A stretch of DNA of 10,255 nucleotides from NCBI GenBank assembly GCA_964017145.1, contig CAXHKQ010000162.1, positions 1 through 10,255 on the forward strand, written 5' to 3'. The notes beneath the pieces are model-generated. The model was not told where the DNA came from, searched no databases, and worked only from the letters and a program-made list of their open reading frames with translations. Each line of letters starts with the position of its first letter. Within the stretch, counting starts at the first letter, position 1. Made by a program: the position numbers and the translations under genes. The DNA comes from Agrocybe praecox (Eukaryota > Basidiomycota > Agaricomycetes > Agaricales > Agrocybaceae). Positions 1 to 8,215 of this stretch are shown in pieces.

Positions 1-1
1 C

Positions 2-1394
2 ATCGGCCTCATCCCCGGCCTCGTCAGCAACATCCTGTCCATCGCTCCCTCGCCAGACGCCTCCGCCAGCACAGCCCTCCACAACGCAGCAGCCATGCTC
101 AGCGTCGACCTCGACATGATGGAGGTGGTCAACAAATCGACGCGGCGCATGTTCTTCGGCAAAGGCGTCTCCGAACAGCACATCGCAACCGTGCTCGTGC
201 GCCAGGCGGACGCTACCCAATGCTCCGTCCTGTGCCCGCTCTGTCACAACTGGATCAAACTCGGTCAGCGCGTCAGCCCGTCGTACGTCATCTCGTCGAA
301 CTTCCGCCGGCACATCGTGACGCATTTGCGGCACTCGCAAACCGCGACGATGCGAGCGCTCCGCGTTGCCCTCAAAAACGCGCGCAATGCGGCGCGCAGC
401 GACAACGACACGACCGACAGCGATGACGAAATGCTGCTGGACGACGAGGACGAGATTGAGGCCGGCCAGAACGTCGGCACGTCGGACGGCCGCCTCCAAT
501 CGGCCGCCACGGCCGGCCGCCGACGAAACGGCCCCGCCTACGCTCGGAGCCGTCACCGAGTGCGACGACGATCTGCTCGAGTACCTCAATTTTCTGCTGC
601 GCAAGATGCATCGCAAGGATCCGCAATCGATGCCCATCGTCCAGATGGAGATCGCCTCGGCGATGGAGGGCACCGTGCAGTGCTGCATGTGCGAGCGCAA
701 GTATCGCATCAACAAGACGCAGTTGCGCCAGGGCGCCGAAAGATGGGTGCCCGCGTACTTTTTGCGGCACGTGCGCCAGTGCGCGTTGTCGCACTTCCGG
801 ATCAAGCCGCAGGCGGCGACCGCGCAGCGACGGCTGACCACGAATGGCATTGTGCATTCGACGCCCAAGTCGGCGGCGGCGGCATCGGCATCGGCATCGA
901 CATCGTCGGGATCTCCGATGCCGCACAAGTCAGTGCCGTCCGGGGCCGGTGCCGGTGCCGCCCCAACGACGACGACGACGAAATTCAAGACTGCCGCCAG
1001 TATGGCGAAGGCGGCGCACGCGCGGCCCACGTCGACCGTCAGTCCGAGCGCCTCGGTGCGAACGAACGCCGGTCTGGTGTTCTTTATCAATCGCACCGTG
1101 CAGGCGCACTTTCCGTTCGAGGTGGCGTGCGAGTGGCTGGTGACGAAGGCGAATGCACAAGCGGGGACGGTGCAGTGCACCGGCTGCCGGATGACGGTGC
1201 AGCTGGACGCCCAGCTGGTGGTGGGCAAGGGTGGCCAGGGTGGCCAGGTGGGGTCGACGTCGGCGGCGGCGGCGGATGCGGCGGCTGGTGTTCCGGAGAG
1301 CCAGCGATGGTTGTCGCAGAATTTCGTGCAGCATATCGCGGCGCATCTGCGGACACCGACGACGCAGAACGGTAGTACCAAAAGTGACAGTTGA
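2..1394 (+). CDS. Three-module zinc-finger-like protein, 5'-partial, with an internal frame change
   Basis: I do not recognise the gene. The reading frame is open from base 2 with no stop before the first Met at 95, so the true start probably lies upstream. Three copies of one module can be seen: about 35 helical-looking residues, then CxxC, a variable loop, an aromatic residue (F or WxxxxF), then HxxxH or HxxxC. Module 1 (zinc ligands 233-325) is C-x2-C-x22-H-x3-H. Module 2 (681-782 or 794) is C-x2-C-x25-H-x3-C. Module 3 (1176-1346) is C-x2-C-x48-H-x3-H, its loop swollen by Gly and Ala runs. This spacing resembles BED or extended C2H2 fingers, which often bind DNA, so a nuclear role is an inference. 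An acidic Ser/Asp/Glu stretch follows module 1 (about 400-470). Module 1 is read in one frame and modules 2 and 3 in the next, so a net +1 shift lies between about 473 and 545. The stop is TGA at 1392-1394. Confidence 0.75.
473..545 (+). other. Frame-change zone inside the zinc-finger-like gene
   Basis: Upstream of this zone the plausible protein (module 1, acidic linker ending near DEIEAGQNVG) is in the frame of base 95. Downstream (from about TLGAVTECDDDLLEY) it is in the frame of base 366, and that frame carries modules 2 and 3 to the stop. The zone is very GC-rich with runs such as ggccggccgcc and ggccccgcc, where a single-base indel is easy in evolution or in sequencing. A tiny intron from GT 473 to AG 560 (88 bp) would restore the frame. 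However, its donor (GTCGGC) is poor, it has no pyrimidine tract, and it is GC-rich. Confidence 0.65.
865..985 (+). repeat. Trinucleotide-repeat low-complexity linker in the coding region
   Basis: Short runs of ggc, gcatcg and acg trinucleotides encode Ala/Ser-rich and Thr-rich linkers (ASASASTSS, then TTTTT) between zinc modules 2 and 3. A second ggc-type run at about 1258-1285 encodes Ala/Gly inside the loop of module 3. These are typical replication-slippage sequences, which may explain the length difference between modules. Confidence 0.7.
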
Positions 1395-1437
1395 ATTGGA
1401 ATTGTAAATGTGTAGAGCGAGGATGGAAAAGGCACGT

Positions 1438-1443
1438 AATAAA
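1438..1443 (+). terminator. Proximal poly(A) signal AATAAA of the zinc-finger-like gene
   Basis: A canonical AATAAA lies 44 bp after the TGA stop and is followed by the GT-rich sequence tgtgtgg, as expected of a downstream element. It gives a very short 3' UTR. Confidence 0.6.
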
Positions 1444-1529
1444 TGTGTGGACAATGGAACGAATACATCACTGAATTGTAAATGTGTAGTGGAGGCGGAC
1501 GATGCATGACGCAGGCTCGTTTTGGATCC

Positions 1530-1535
1530 AATAAA
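1530..1535 (+). terminator. Distal poly(A) signal AATAAA of the zinc-finger-like gene
   Basis: This second canonical AATAAA lies 136 bp after the stop, in the second copy of the duplicated 3'-UTR module, and is followed by tgtgt. It is a likely alternative cleavage site. Base composition turns AT-rich just past it, which fits the end of the transcription unit. Confidence 0.55.
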
Positions 1536-1543
1536 TGTGTAAA

Positions 1544-1836
1544 AATGACGTGCATTTCAGTGGGTTGTTTCGAGAGTTATTTAATTTAAATTTGAAGAAT
1601 ATGATCTGCGATAGAATCATTATATTAGCATCTCATGATGTAGATTAATAATATAGGTTTTCCATTAAGCATTCAAACACGTTCTTCAAAATATTATATA
1701 ATGTATTTCGTTTGGAATGATTAAATCCGTGTAAATTTGTATCTAGGAAAAGGTTGGGCAAGTTTTGTATAGACCATTTAGGCCTTTAAAATTAAGATAT
1801 TCAACTTAATTTTGGATATATGCATTTCATAGAATA
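1544..1836. other. AT-rich intergenic DNA with one short hairpin
   Basis: I see no gene here. The only structure is a perfect 9-bp inverted repeat, AAAATTAAG at 1788-1796 and CTTAATTTT at 1805-1813, with an 8-nt loop. In DNA this AT-rich, such a hairpin can arise by chance. Confidence 0.5.
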
Positions 1837-2474
1837 CACTAGACAACATTTTCAAGAAAAATTCAAAAGGGTGAGCTCTCACCTTACTTTTCAGATAGCC
1901 TTCAGCAATCTAAGAACGAATATGGACTTAATTTTTTTTTCATGGATTGATTTCCGACTTAGAGAATTGTCAATTCCGGAAATGAGAAAATCGGTGTTTG
2001 GTGTACGTTTATAGTTATATCTCGATTTATAGCATACATGCAGGCATAAAATGTATTAACAAAATATTGCCAGATGAATGGTCAACATGTTTAGCCTAAT
2101 GAAGATTCTTCTAAATATAGTGGTTGAGGCACAAATGACTGAAGAAACATGAAAATTCCATTTTGTGTATGATTTTTTTACCCGAAAAAACGCTAACAAA
2201 ATGCTAAAAATTAGAAATACTTGAAAAAATTAAACTTTTTTTCTTTATTTCTATTCCACTATATGCTCTTTCAGATTTGCTCTAAGTGATAAAAAACTTT
2301 TGCGAAATGACAAACTTATTAGCTTTCAAACTTAGGTATGTTTTGGCAATATCTTGAAAAAATCGGAAATCAATCCATGAAAAAAAAAATTATGTCCATA
2401 TTCGTTCATAGATTGCTGAAGGCTATCAGAAAAGTTAGGTGAGAGCTCTCCCTTTTTGGGGCTGTTGTCTAGTG
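1837..2474. mobile_element. Foldback / long-TIR element (about 638 bp)
   Basis: Two long arms are inverted copies: 1837-1957 and the reverse complement of 2363-2474. The shared outer edge is CACTAGACAACA. Shared internal blocks include GAGCTCTCACCT, the run GATAGCCTTCAGCAATCTA, GAACGAATATGGAC, a T-run and CATGGATTGATTTCCGA. By eye the arms are close to 90 percent identical, apart from about 10 extra bases near the outer end of the left arm. The roughly 400-bp centre is AT-rich and non-coding. No clear target-site duplication is visible. It is either a MITE/foldback element or two copies of a short repeat inserted head to head. Confidence 0.65.
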
Positions 2475-2890
2475 ATATAAATGTAGATTTCGTTTCGGTA
2501 GGACATCGACTTTGAATAAAAAAGTTAATCACGCTACGAATCACAAACGCTTGATGTATAAAAAAACGAATAGCCAATCATGAAGCGAAATTTCCCCTGC
2601 GAATCCGAATCTGTTTTGGTGTTACTTGACCATTCACGCGGGAATGAAGGTATATCATCTCTAACAAATACCACATGGGGGGTAAGTTTTGCATGACCCA
2701 TCTTTTTTGAAAACATTATCATTAAAATATGTGAATATGCAAAGTTCAGATCATTGCCCAAACAATTGAAAATACCTCGGAGAGAAATACATTTGTGCGA
2801 TATATCCATTTTATAGCACTCGCGGAACCAGATGATAGAGACCATGATGATATTTCTTGGTTTCGGACGGTTTTGTTCGTTTGAATGAGA
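2475..2890. other. AT-rich intergenic stretch without a gene
   Basis: No coding signal is convincing; a reverse-strand open frame here runs on into the mariner relic and shows no domain. At 2676-2700, ggggtaagttttgcatgaccca loosely resembles gggcaagttttgtatagacca at about 1756-1776 in the same orientation, perhaps the ends of old repeats. Confidence 0.4.
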
Positions 2891-2997
2891 ATAAATTGGC
2901 TGATTAGTCCCGGGACAAACTATGGAGGAAAACAATGGAATTCTACATAATTGCCTTAGTCGTAACTCGCGGTTCGACATATCATAACAAACAACAT

Positions 2998-3480
2998 ATG
3001 GTGAAAAAGATATTTAAAGTCCGGAAAGTCCGTGTTGTTTGGAAGTAGGACTGGACGGAATTTTGAAAGAAGTCTCGAACTTTTTTTTTGCTGGTGCCAA
3101 ACCCTGATAACATTCTCTGAAGACATGGTTTGACTTTTGCCCAATTTGCCTATACAAAAATTGTGTTTTACAAAAAAACGATGCTTCTATCAAAATTAAA
3201 TGTCGATCGAACCAAAGTCCTATAAATGCAATTTTTTAAATGGTATTTTATTAAATAATTGCATCTAAAATATGTGGCTTCCACCAAACGAAACGGACTT
3301 TCCGGACTGTCTGTTATTAAAGCACTGATTTCTGATGGGTAGAAGAGCCGCTGAAGCCAAAACATGTCTTGAGAAAATGTTATCTGGAATCTGCCCTAGC
3401 CGAAATACAATTTGGCAATATTTTAAAACAGTTTCTGTACTGACCATTTGGGCACCAAGTCGTCTTGCGCAGTGCAGTGG
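2998..3480 (+). pseudogene. Mariner transposase N-terminal fragment, broken (copy A)
   Basis: It codes for the first part of a mariner transposase, the DNA-binding domain that would bind the transposon ends in the nucleus. The ATG at 2998 is followed by only six sensible codons before the inserted element at 3018-3308. Beyond it there is an in-frame TGA directly after LLKH, then the readable block GRRAAEAKTCLEKMLSG and ICPSRNTIWQYFKTV up to about 3430. After that the frame shifts relative to the other copies (WAPS instead of the expected GTEDD). The catalytic DDE/D domain is absent. It cannot make active enzyme. Confidence 0.75.
3018..3308. mobile_element. 291-bp TIR element (MITE-like) nested in mariner copy A
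   Basis: The ends are a perfect 16-bp inverted pair: AGTCCGGAAAGTCCGT at 3018-3033 and its reverse complement at 3293-3308. The match continues imperfectly to about 25 bp (GTTTGG). The sister copy at 7405 reads straight through this point (gaatttaatgtcttattg), so it gives an empty site and confirms the boundaries. There is no coding capacity. The centre is AT-rich with an internal pair TGCAATT...AATTGCA. No target-site duplication is evident; the final T could belong to the host sequence. The superfamily cannot be assigned. Confidence 0.75.
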
Positions 3481-4791
3481 TCGCAAACATAGATCGATCG
3501 ATCGTTCCTACTAAAAACTTCTAAATTTACTTTAAAAATATTGAATGAATCAGGCAAATCAAGTGTTCTTCTCTAGTTCTCGCACACTATGGAATAATAT
3601 TATACCTAAACATATACAGACACGTTCCTGCACTTTTAATTTCCATAATCACATCAACGCTGTGCGTGCAAACATCATGATCACAGACAACTCAGCAAGA
3701 GATCAACGAGCATAATTAACCGCCATTCATTCATCCAACATCCAAGCGGAACAGCACGTACATGTATTCACTCGTAAGCTAAACGAGTACTTTCTGTTAC
3801 GCATATTTGATTTTTAAACCGTTGTTCGAGCTCTATACTGACCGCAATGTTCTGTTTTCAAAGAGTGTTTGTGTGTCAACGTGCTGCTGATCATAATAAT
3901 AATGTTCGTGAAGATGAATATCTAAGGAATACCTATATCATGATCATTATTCATATTATACTTATCGTTTGGTAAGAGATAGAAGATATGTCCCAGTACC
4001 AACATTACGTTTTATTTTCTTTCAATTAATGATTTATTTATTTGTACATAATTACTTCTAGTGACTCTCAAGATCTACATCTTTAAATAAGCTTATTGCT
4101 GAAGTACTGATCGGTCCGATTTTCATGAAAACATATGTATAAGTGTGTGGACAAAAAATGAAAAACTAAGAAATGTCCTCGACGTAGCCAACTATAGAGA
4201 CAATTAATTTTTCTTTGTATGTTTGACTGGTCCGATTTTAATACAAATTCACATGCAAATAAAATGTTCGTATTCCATTGTTGATTTAAGAAGCGTATCT
4301 ACAGACAATTATATGTTTGTGATAACGATCCCCTTGAAGCGACAACATACAATAAAATTGTATTTGTATCCAATCAACCTGATGCGCAACAGAGTTCGCT
4401 GGGAAATATTATAAGAACGACCAAACGGCACACACCGTATGTATGCATTACGCATTATAACTGCATCGGCACGATATCCATCTGCAATTATTCACATTTA
4501 TACACGTACTTGTGTATTCCACATGCAAGAAAAGGACGCGTCGAAATATAATGAAACGTTCATCGTGAGCATGATCGCCCAAACACCTAAGAACCAGCTC
4601 CGTTGCTCGTCGCACACAACAAATCGATCTTCGCGCATATCAACTCCAATGTACACACTGCGATCGCATGTTGCAGAAGCACGGACCGGTCCGGGTGATA
4701 TGCGCAAGCAAGCAGCAACATACACAAACTTAACATGTGGCAAAACACAACTTAGCAACCCCTTTCAGTTAACCGGACAGTTTTCGACTGC

Positions 4792-4810
4792 GCCAACAGC
4801 GTCTGTTGGC
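4792..4810. repeat. Perfect 8-bp hairpin
   Basis: GCCAACAG at 4792-4799 pairs with CTGTTGGC at 4803-4810 around a 3-nt loop. It lies in the less AT-rich part of the intergenic region, 52 bp before another perfect inverted repeat. The function is unknown. Confidence 0.5.
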
Positions 4811-4861
4811 TGATACGCACACTTATGATGGATAGTTAAATGACATATTTTGGCAGAAGGC

Positions 4862-4879
4862 TGCGTCGCACGCGACGCA
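4862..4879. repeat. Perfect 18-bp CpG-rich inverted repeat
   Basis: TGCGTCGC at 4862-4869 and GCGACGCA at 4872-4879 are perfect reverse complements separated by two bases. It contains five CpG steps, which is unusual in this otherwise AT-rich stretch and makes chance less likely. A dimeric transcription-factor site is one possibility, but nothing proves it. Confidence 0.5.
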
Positions 4880-5761
4880 TCGCATTGACTTATGCGCTGG
4901 ATAATTGGATGTAAGCAGGTGACGAAGAGGACGTGCGCCATGAAGACGGCCCAGAGTACATGTTGTTTGAGAATTTGTCGTGTGTGCATAGTATGTGTTT
5001 AAAAGGTGTGTGTTTTTCACTGACATTGAGCGATAACAAGGTTGCAATGAATTTTGTTTTCCGCCAGACAGCATCGATATCAATGTGAGATTATCGGTAA
5101 TTATGCCATCGGTGTTCGCAATAAATTCGTCTGCGCGTGGTTATTCATTGCGACCAGCAGGTGAGTGCCGTCGACTTTGTCATGTGAGTTGGCTCGTGTT
5201 TTAACAGTTTTTCGAATTTGGCACGAGTTTATCATTTAATTGCGTTAGTGTTAATTTATCCATTACGTACGTATACTGACTGGTAAACTCTTCCGCATGC
5301 ACGGTGCCTGTCGCTCTGCATTTTCATTACGGGTATATTAATTGTGTCCGTCTCACCTGCTCATATCTCGGAAGCATGTCATACGGAGTACGGAGGTGAG
5401 GTTGGACCAGTGCATCTCAACCAAAAGATCGAATAGAATGTTGTTGAAAATGTATAAAACCAATATTTTGAACGTTTGTCCTAGAACAGTTTCGACAATT
5501 TTGTCTATAAACCTTTGATATAACCGGAGTTGCAACTGATAAACATTAACATAATAACATTTATTAATGCCCTTGATTTCTGATTGTAACACTCCTCCAC
5601 GGGTTTTACAATGTTCAGCCAAACATATTTATATTTATTGCCAGCAGATTCCCAAAGGTTGTGAACCACTGGTTCTGACTCGATGATCAAGTTTCGGGTA
5701 CACTACAATTATGCTAAAAAATACTGTTATAAACAACGCCTGATCCAAGAACTGGACAGGT

Positions 5762-5780
5762 ACGGACGGACGGACGGACG
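5762..5780. repeat. (ACGG)n microsatellite
   Basis: Four full and one partial ACGG units in tandem. It lies in non-coding DNA. Confidence 0.85.
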
Positions 5781-7404
5781 TAATGTACATCGCATTACCG
5801 CGACAATTACGTATGCAAATTTCATGTATTTATGTGCATTAGTTTCTTGCGGTTTTTTCGGAGCGACAGTGGATGTACGCCGCTAATGAAACATCATTAT
5901 TTTCAACCTAGGGCATTAACTGAATTATGCCGTGTATTCATTTTTTGTTGTTAAGACTACTGAATTAAAGGACAACGATTGATCGAAATGCATCGATGAA
6001 TTTACATAGATGAATGCCCATCGTAAAAAAACCCACTCGATGTTATCTGTTTGGTCGCTGTTTCACGCTGTGTCTGTGTTATTTTCTTTCCAGTTTATTT
6101 ATTTCAATATAACAATGTTGGACGATACAAAGTCTTCGTCTCACGCCGCGTTTATTGTACAAAAGTTCGTCATAATTGAGATAATTTCGTTGATTGTTAG
6201 TACATAAACAAAACCCGGTGCAGGTTCGTAAAATATGTTATGTGGCACGCGCGATATTATGCGCGCTGATCAACAACCCTTGTAATTGAGATTAATTGAT
6301 CATCACGACGAATGAATGATTGTCACACAGAGAATATACTGCATATGTATATATTCACTTTATACGCTCATATACGGTTTGATTGATGTGGTTTGAATGT
6401 AATAATTATAATTATAGCACGTTTGTTGGAGAATACTAAATTCACATATTGTAATATACATTTTTGAATCTCTCTAGTTTCAGTAGATATATTTTTTTTG
6501 TACATAATTAATTAATACGTTAATTTTAATACGTCCATTTCAACCAGTGGATACCGAACTCGATTCCACTAATAGAGACAAATATGTCATAAAGATGTGT
6601 TATTTCTAGCATTCGCGCAGGGACCGCCCATCGACTGATAACACTTTCATTGTTTACTGGTCGCGTGTTTAGGTCTTTACTGCAGGTGTCAGAGCGAGAC
6701 CGGTAGCTGTGTGTGTTTAGGTGTGCACGTACACGTGTGCTTAGAAGCAGTACATAATCATTAGTGGTCTATATACTACTCGACTGACTATGCAGAAATG
6801 CAGAGCATAAACAAGGCGCATGCATGGGGCTAATACATCATAATAAATAGCAGTGGTGAGACTTGACGACGTTCCCGACCGTTATAATATTTTTATTTAG
6901 CTATCAATTTGATCTAGAAATGATACTATACGTCAACCACTTGAAATTGGTACGATTAGTTGTTTATTAGTTGTTAATCACAATTTAAGAGTTTTATATC
7001 AGTTATAGCCACTGGACGTTGAACATAATAATAAACTCTACTTGAAAATGTAACGATCAGTAAATGTCTACTTCATGGGCAGATTAGTCTTGCCACTACC
7101 TGTGAAGGAACAATATTTCTGATGGGTGTTGATTAGTGGTGCCTATCAACAGTAAATAAATAACATGTAAAAATAGCTTCGTAATTCACATACAGCCGCC
7201 CAACACCTCTTCATGGGGGTAAATACTACATGGGCTGATAAGTATCGGGAGAAATAGAGAAGGAACACCATTTTTGATGAAAACAAGATTTATTGTTGAT
7301 TATAGTCATCTTCCAGCCAGCCAAAGAAAATCTTATCCTCGTACTGTCCTTAGTTTGTAAGATATGGCCTTCATTTTAACTCGCGGTTTGACATATCCTA
7401 ACAT

Positions 7405-7740
7405 ATGGTGAACAAAGAATTTAATGTCTTATTGAAGCACTGATTTATGATAGAGCCAAAACATGTCTTGAGATATTGTTATCTGGGGTCTGCCCTAGCC
7501 GAAGTTAAATTTGGAAATTCTGTAAACTATTCTGTACTTTTCATTTGGGCACCGACGACTATGCGCGCAGTCGACGCCTAAATCTGGCAGTTACTGACGG
7601 AAACACCAATGAATAAACCAAATAATTTCGGAATTCGGAAAGGATGGATTTTGTGGATTGCTGATACCCTGAGGTTATGTATAAACAATTCATTTTATTT
7701 GGGCATGTGAGAGCTCTTTGCGGAGAGAGTGTCAAATGAA
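7405..7740 (+). pseudogene. Mariner transposase N-terminal fragment (copy B)
   Basis: The ATG at 7405 begins MVNKEFNVLLKH, the typical start of an irritans-type mariner transposase, and then hits TGA at 7441. Further blocks are readable in shifting frames. At about 7541-7610 is LGTDDYARSRRLNLAVTDGN, which fits the linker between the two helix-turn-helix parts. At 7696-7740 are YLGM, stop, ELFAERVSNE, at the place of the conserved WVPHEL-type motif. The sequence then jumps to a tail that begins near agctccagggaaag (7747), so the catalytic domain is deleted. Several stops and indels make it non-functional. Confidence 0.75.
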
Positions 7741-7988
7741 AATAGTAGCTCCAGGGAAAGATTACCGACATGTCTTGAGAGATTGTTATCTGGGGTCTGC
7801 CCTAGCCGAAATAAAATTTGTTTTTTTTTATTATTCGGTACCAACAATTTGGACACCAAAGACGATGCGAGCACTTGACGCCTAAATTTGGAAGTTTCTG
7901 ACGAAAACATTATTAAGTCCACGAAATAATTTCGCATGGAACCTGCAGATTTCTAATATCCTCAAGTTATATTTATAATGAAAATGTA

Positions 7989-8215
7989 AGGAGTGCGGCA
8001 GAAAAAAAAACGCATAACTATTTTCGGCTATAGTTCGAAAACCTTTGTCAAATTCGAATGTTTTTGTTCGGTCTATTGAACAAGTAAATCTTAAAAGAAT
8101 GTTCTTTTAAGATTTAATGAATGTTCTTTATATTCCGTTTCATTTTTAAAGATTTCTGCACGGGTTTATAAGTTATAGAATAAAAAAGTTATGCGTTTAT
8201 TTCTGCCGCACTCCT
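7989..8215. mobile_element. 227-bp MITE with TA target duplication, Tc1/mariner-like
   Basis: The ends AGGAGTGCGGCAG (7989-8001) and its reverse complement (8203-8215) are perfect. The inverted match continues through ACGCATAACT to about 54 bp with small indels. TA flanks both sides (7987-7988 and 8216-8217), the target-site hallmark of the Tc1/mariner/IS630 group. The copy B segment runs through the equivalent position without this insertion. It has no coding capacity. Its ends are unlike those of the surrounding mariner, so a different transposase must have moved it. Confidence 0.85.
8085..8116. repeat. Perfect 15-bp palindrome at the centre of the MITE
   Basis: TAAATCTTAAAAGAA at 8085-8099 and TTCTTTTAAGATTTA at 8102-8116 are perfect reverse complements with a 2-nt loop. 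The tail gaatgttctttt is echoed just after it (gaatgttcttta). It lies near the middle of the 227-bp element, so the whole MITE could fold into a long hairpin with a nested stem. Confidence 0.7.

Larger units (their letters stand above)
1399..1540 (+). repeat. Duplicated 3'-UTR poly(A) module
   Basis: The 17-mer at 1399-1415 (gaattgtaaatgtgtag) recurs exactly at 1473-1489. Each copy is followed by the same 11-mer AATAAATGTGT, at 1438-1448 and 1530-1540. Spacing between the two parts is 39 bp in the first copy and 57 bp in the second, so this reads as an old tandem duplication of the cleavage/polyadenylation region that has since diverged. Confidence 0.6.
2891..3480 (+). mobile_element. Mariner-type transposon relic (copy A), 3'-truncated and interrupted
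   Basis: The left end, TTGGCTGATTAGTCCCGGG at 2896-2914, has the form of irritans-subfamily mariner inverted repeats (GGCTGATAAGTCCC-like). The 5' leader block taactcgcggttcgacatatc (from 2963) is shared with the copy at 7226-8460 (block from 7379). The start codon is at 2998, with residues MVKKIF. After an inserted 291-bp element, transposase-like sequence resumes: LLKH, stop, FLMGRRAAEAKTCLEKMLSG, then CPSRNTIWQYF. This matches the N-terminal helix-turn-helix part of mariner transposases. Similarity to the sister copies stops near 3480, so the catalytic domain and right end are gone. Confidence 0.8.
3487..7223. other. 3.7-kb intergenic region without a supportable gene
   Basis: Both strands carry only short open frames with no domain, no consistent codon use and no good start context. 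The stretch about 4560-5160 is less AT-rich than its surroundings and holds two perfect hairpins. A perfect splice-donor consensus, CAG|GTGAGT, sits at 5158-5166, so a non-coding first exon of a plus-strand gene is possible but unproven. Microsatellites lie at 3492-3504 (GATC) and 5762-5780 (ACGG). TAAT-rich blocks (about 6395-6420 and 6500-6530) resemble homeodomain-type sites but may only reflect AT content. A short direct repeat, GGTCCGATTTT, occurs at 4113-4123 and 4229-4239. Confidence 0.5.

Noticed and set aside
473..560. An 88-bp intron restoring the frame of the zinc-finger gene
   Set aside because: Frame arithmetic works, but the donor is GTCGGC, the acceptor has no pyrimidine tract and the segment is GC-rich; an indel is simpler.
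265..1454. Several long open frames overlapping the zinc-finger gene, including Arg-rich minus-strand frames
   Set aside because: They are shadows caused by high GC in a real coding region; Arg/Pro-rich composition without domains.
1820..2577. Open frames on opposite strands with similar peptides (1820-2014 plus, 2332-2577 minus)
   Set aside because: The similarity is only the two arms of the inverted repeat read on each strand, not paired genes.
2665..2700. Possible further mariner terminus (taccacatgggg...aagt)
   Set aside because: Only about 14 bases resemble the end at 7226, the core GGCTGATAAG is missing, and no transposase remnant follows.
3009..3325. TTAA target duplication for the nested 291-bp element (tttaa left, attaaag right)
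   Set aside because: The right-hand TTAA lies 9 bp outside the TIR, and sister mariner copies show that those bases belong to the host sequence.
3265..3486. Minus-strand open frame with a recurring FRLGQxPDNxxSRHV-like peptide, also at 7695-7937
   Set aside because: It recurs because the mariner block recurs; the real coding sense is the opposite strand, where transposase residues are readable.
4439..4813. 124-residue open frame on the plus strand
   Set aside because: No domain, no repeat, ordinary composition for an open frame by chance, and no start or poly(A) context supporting a gene.
5683..5886. 67-residue open frame on the plus strand with an ACGG microsatellite inside
   Set aside because: No recognisable protein features; the microsatellite and AT-rich setting point to non-coding DNA.
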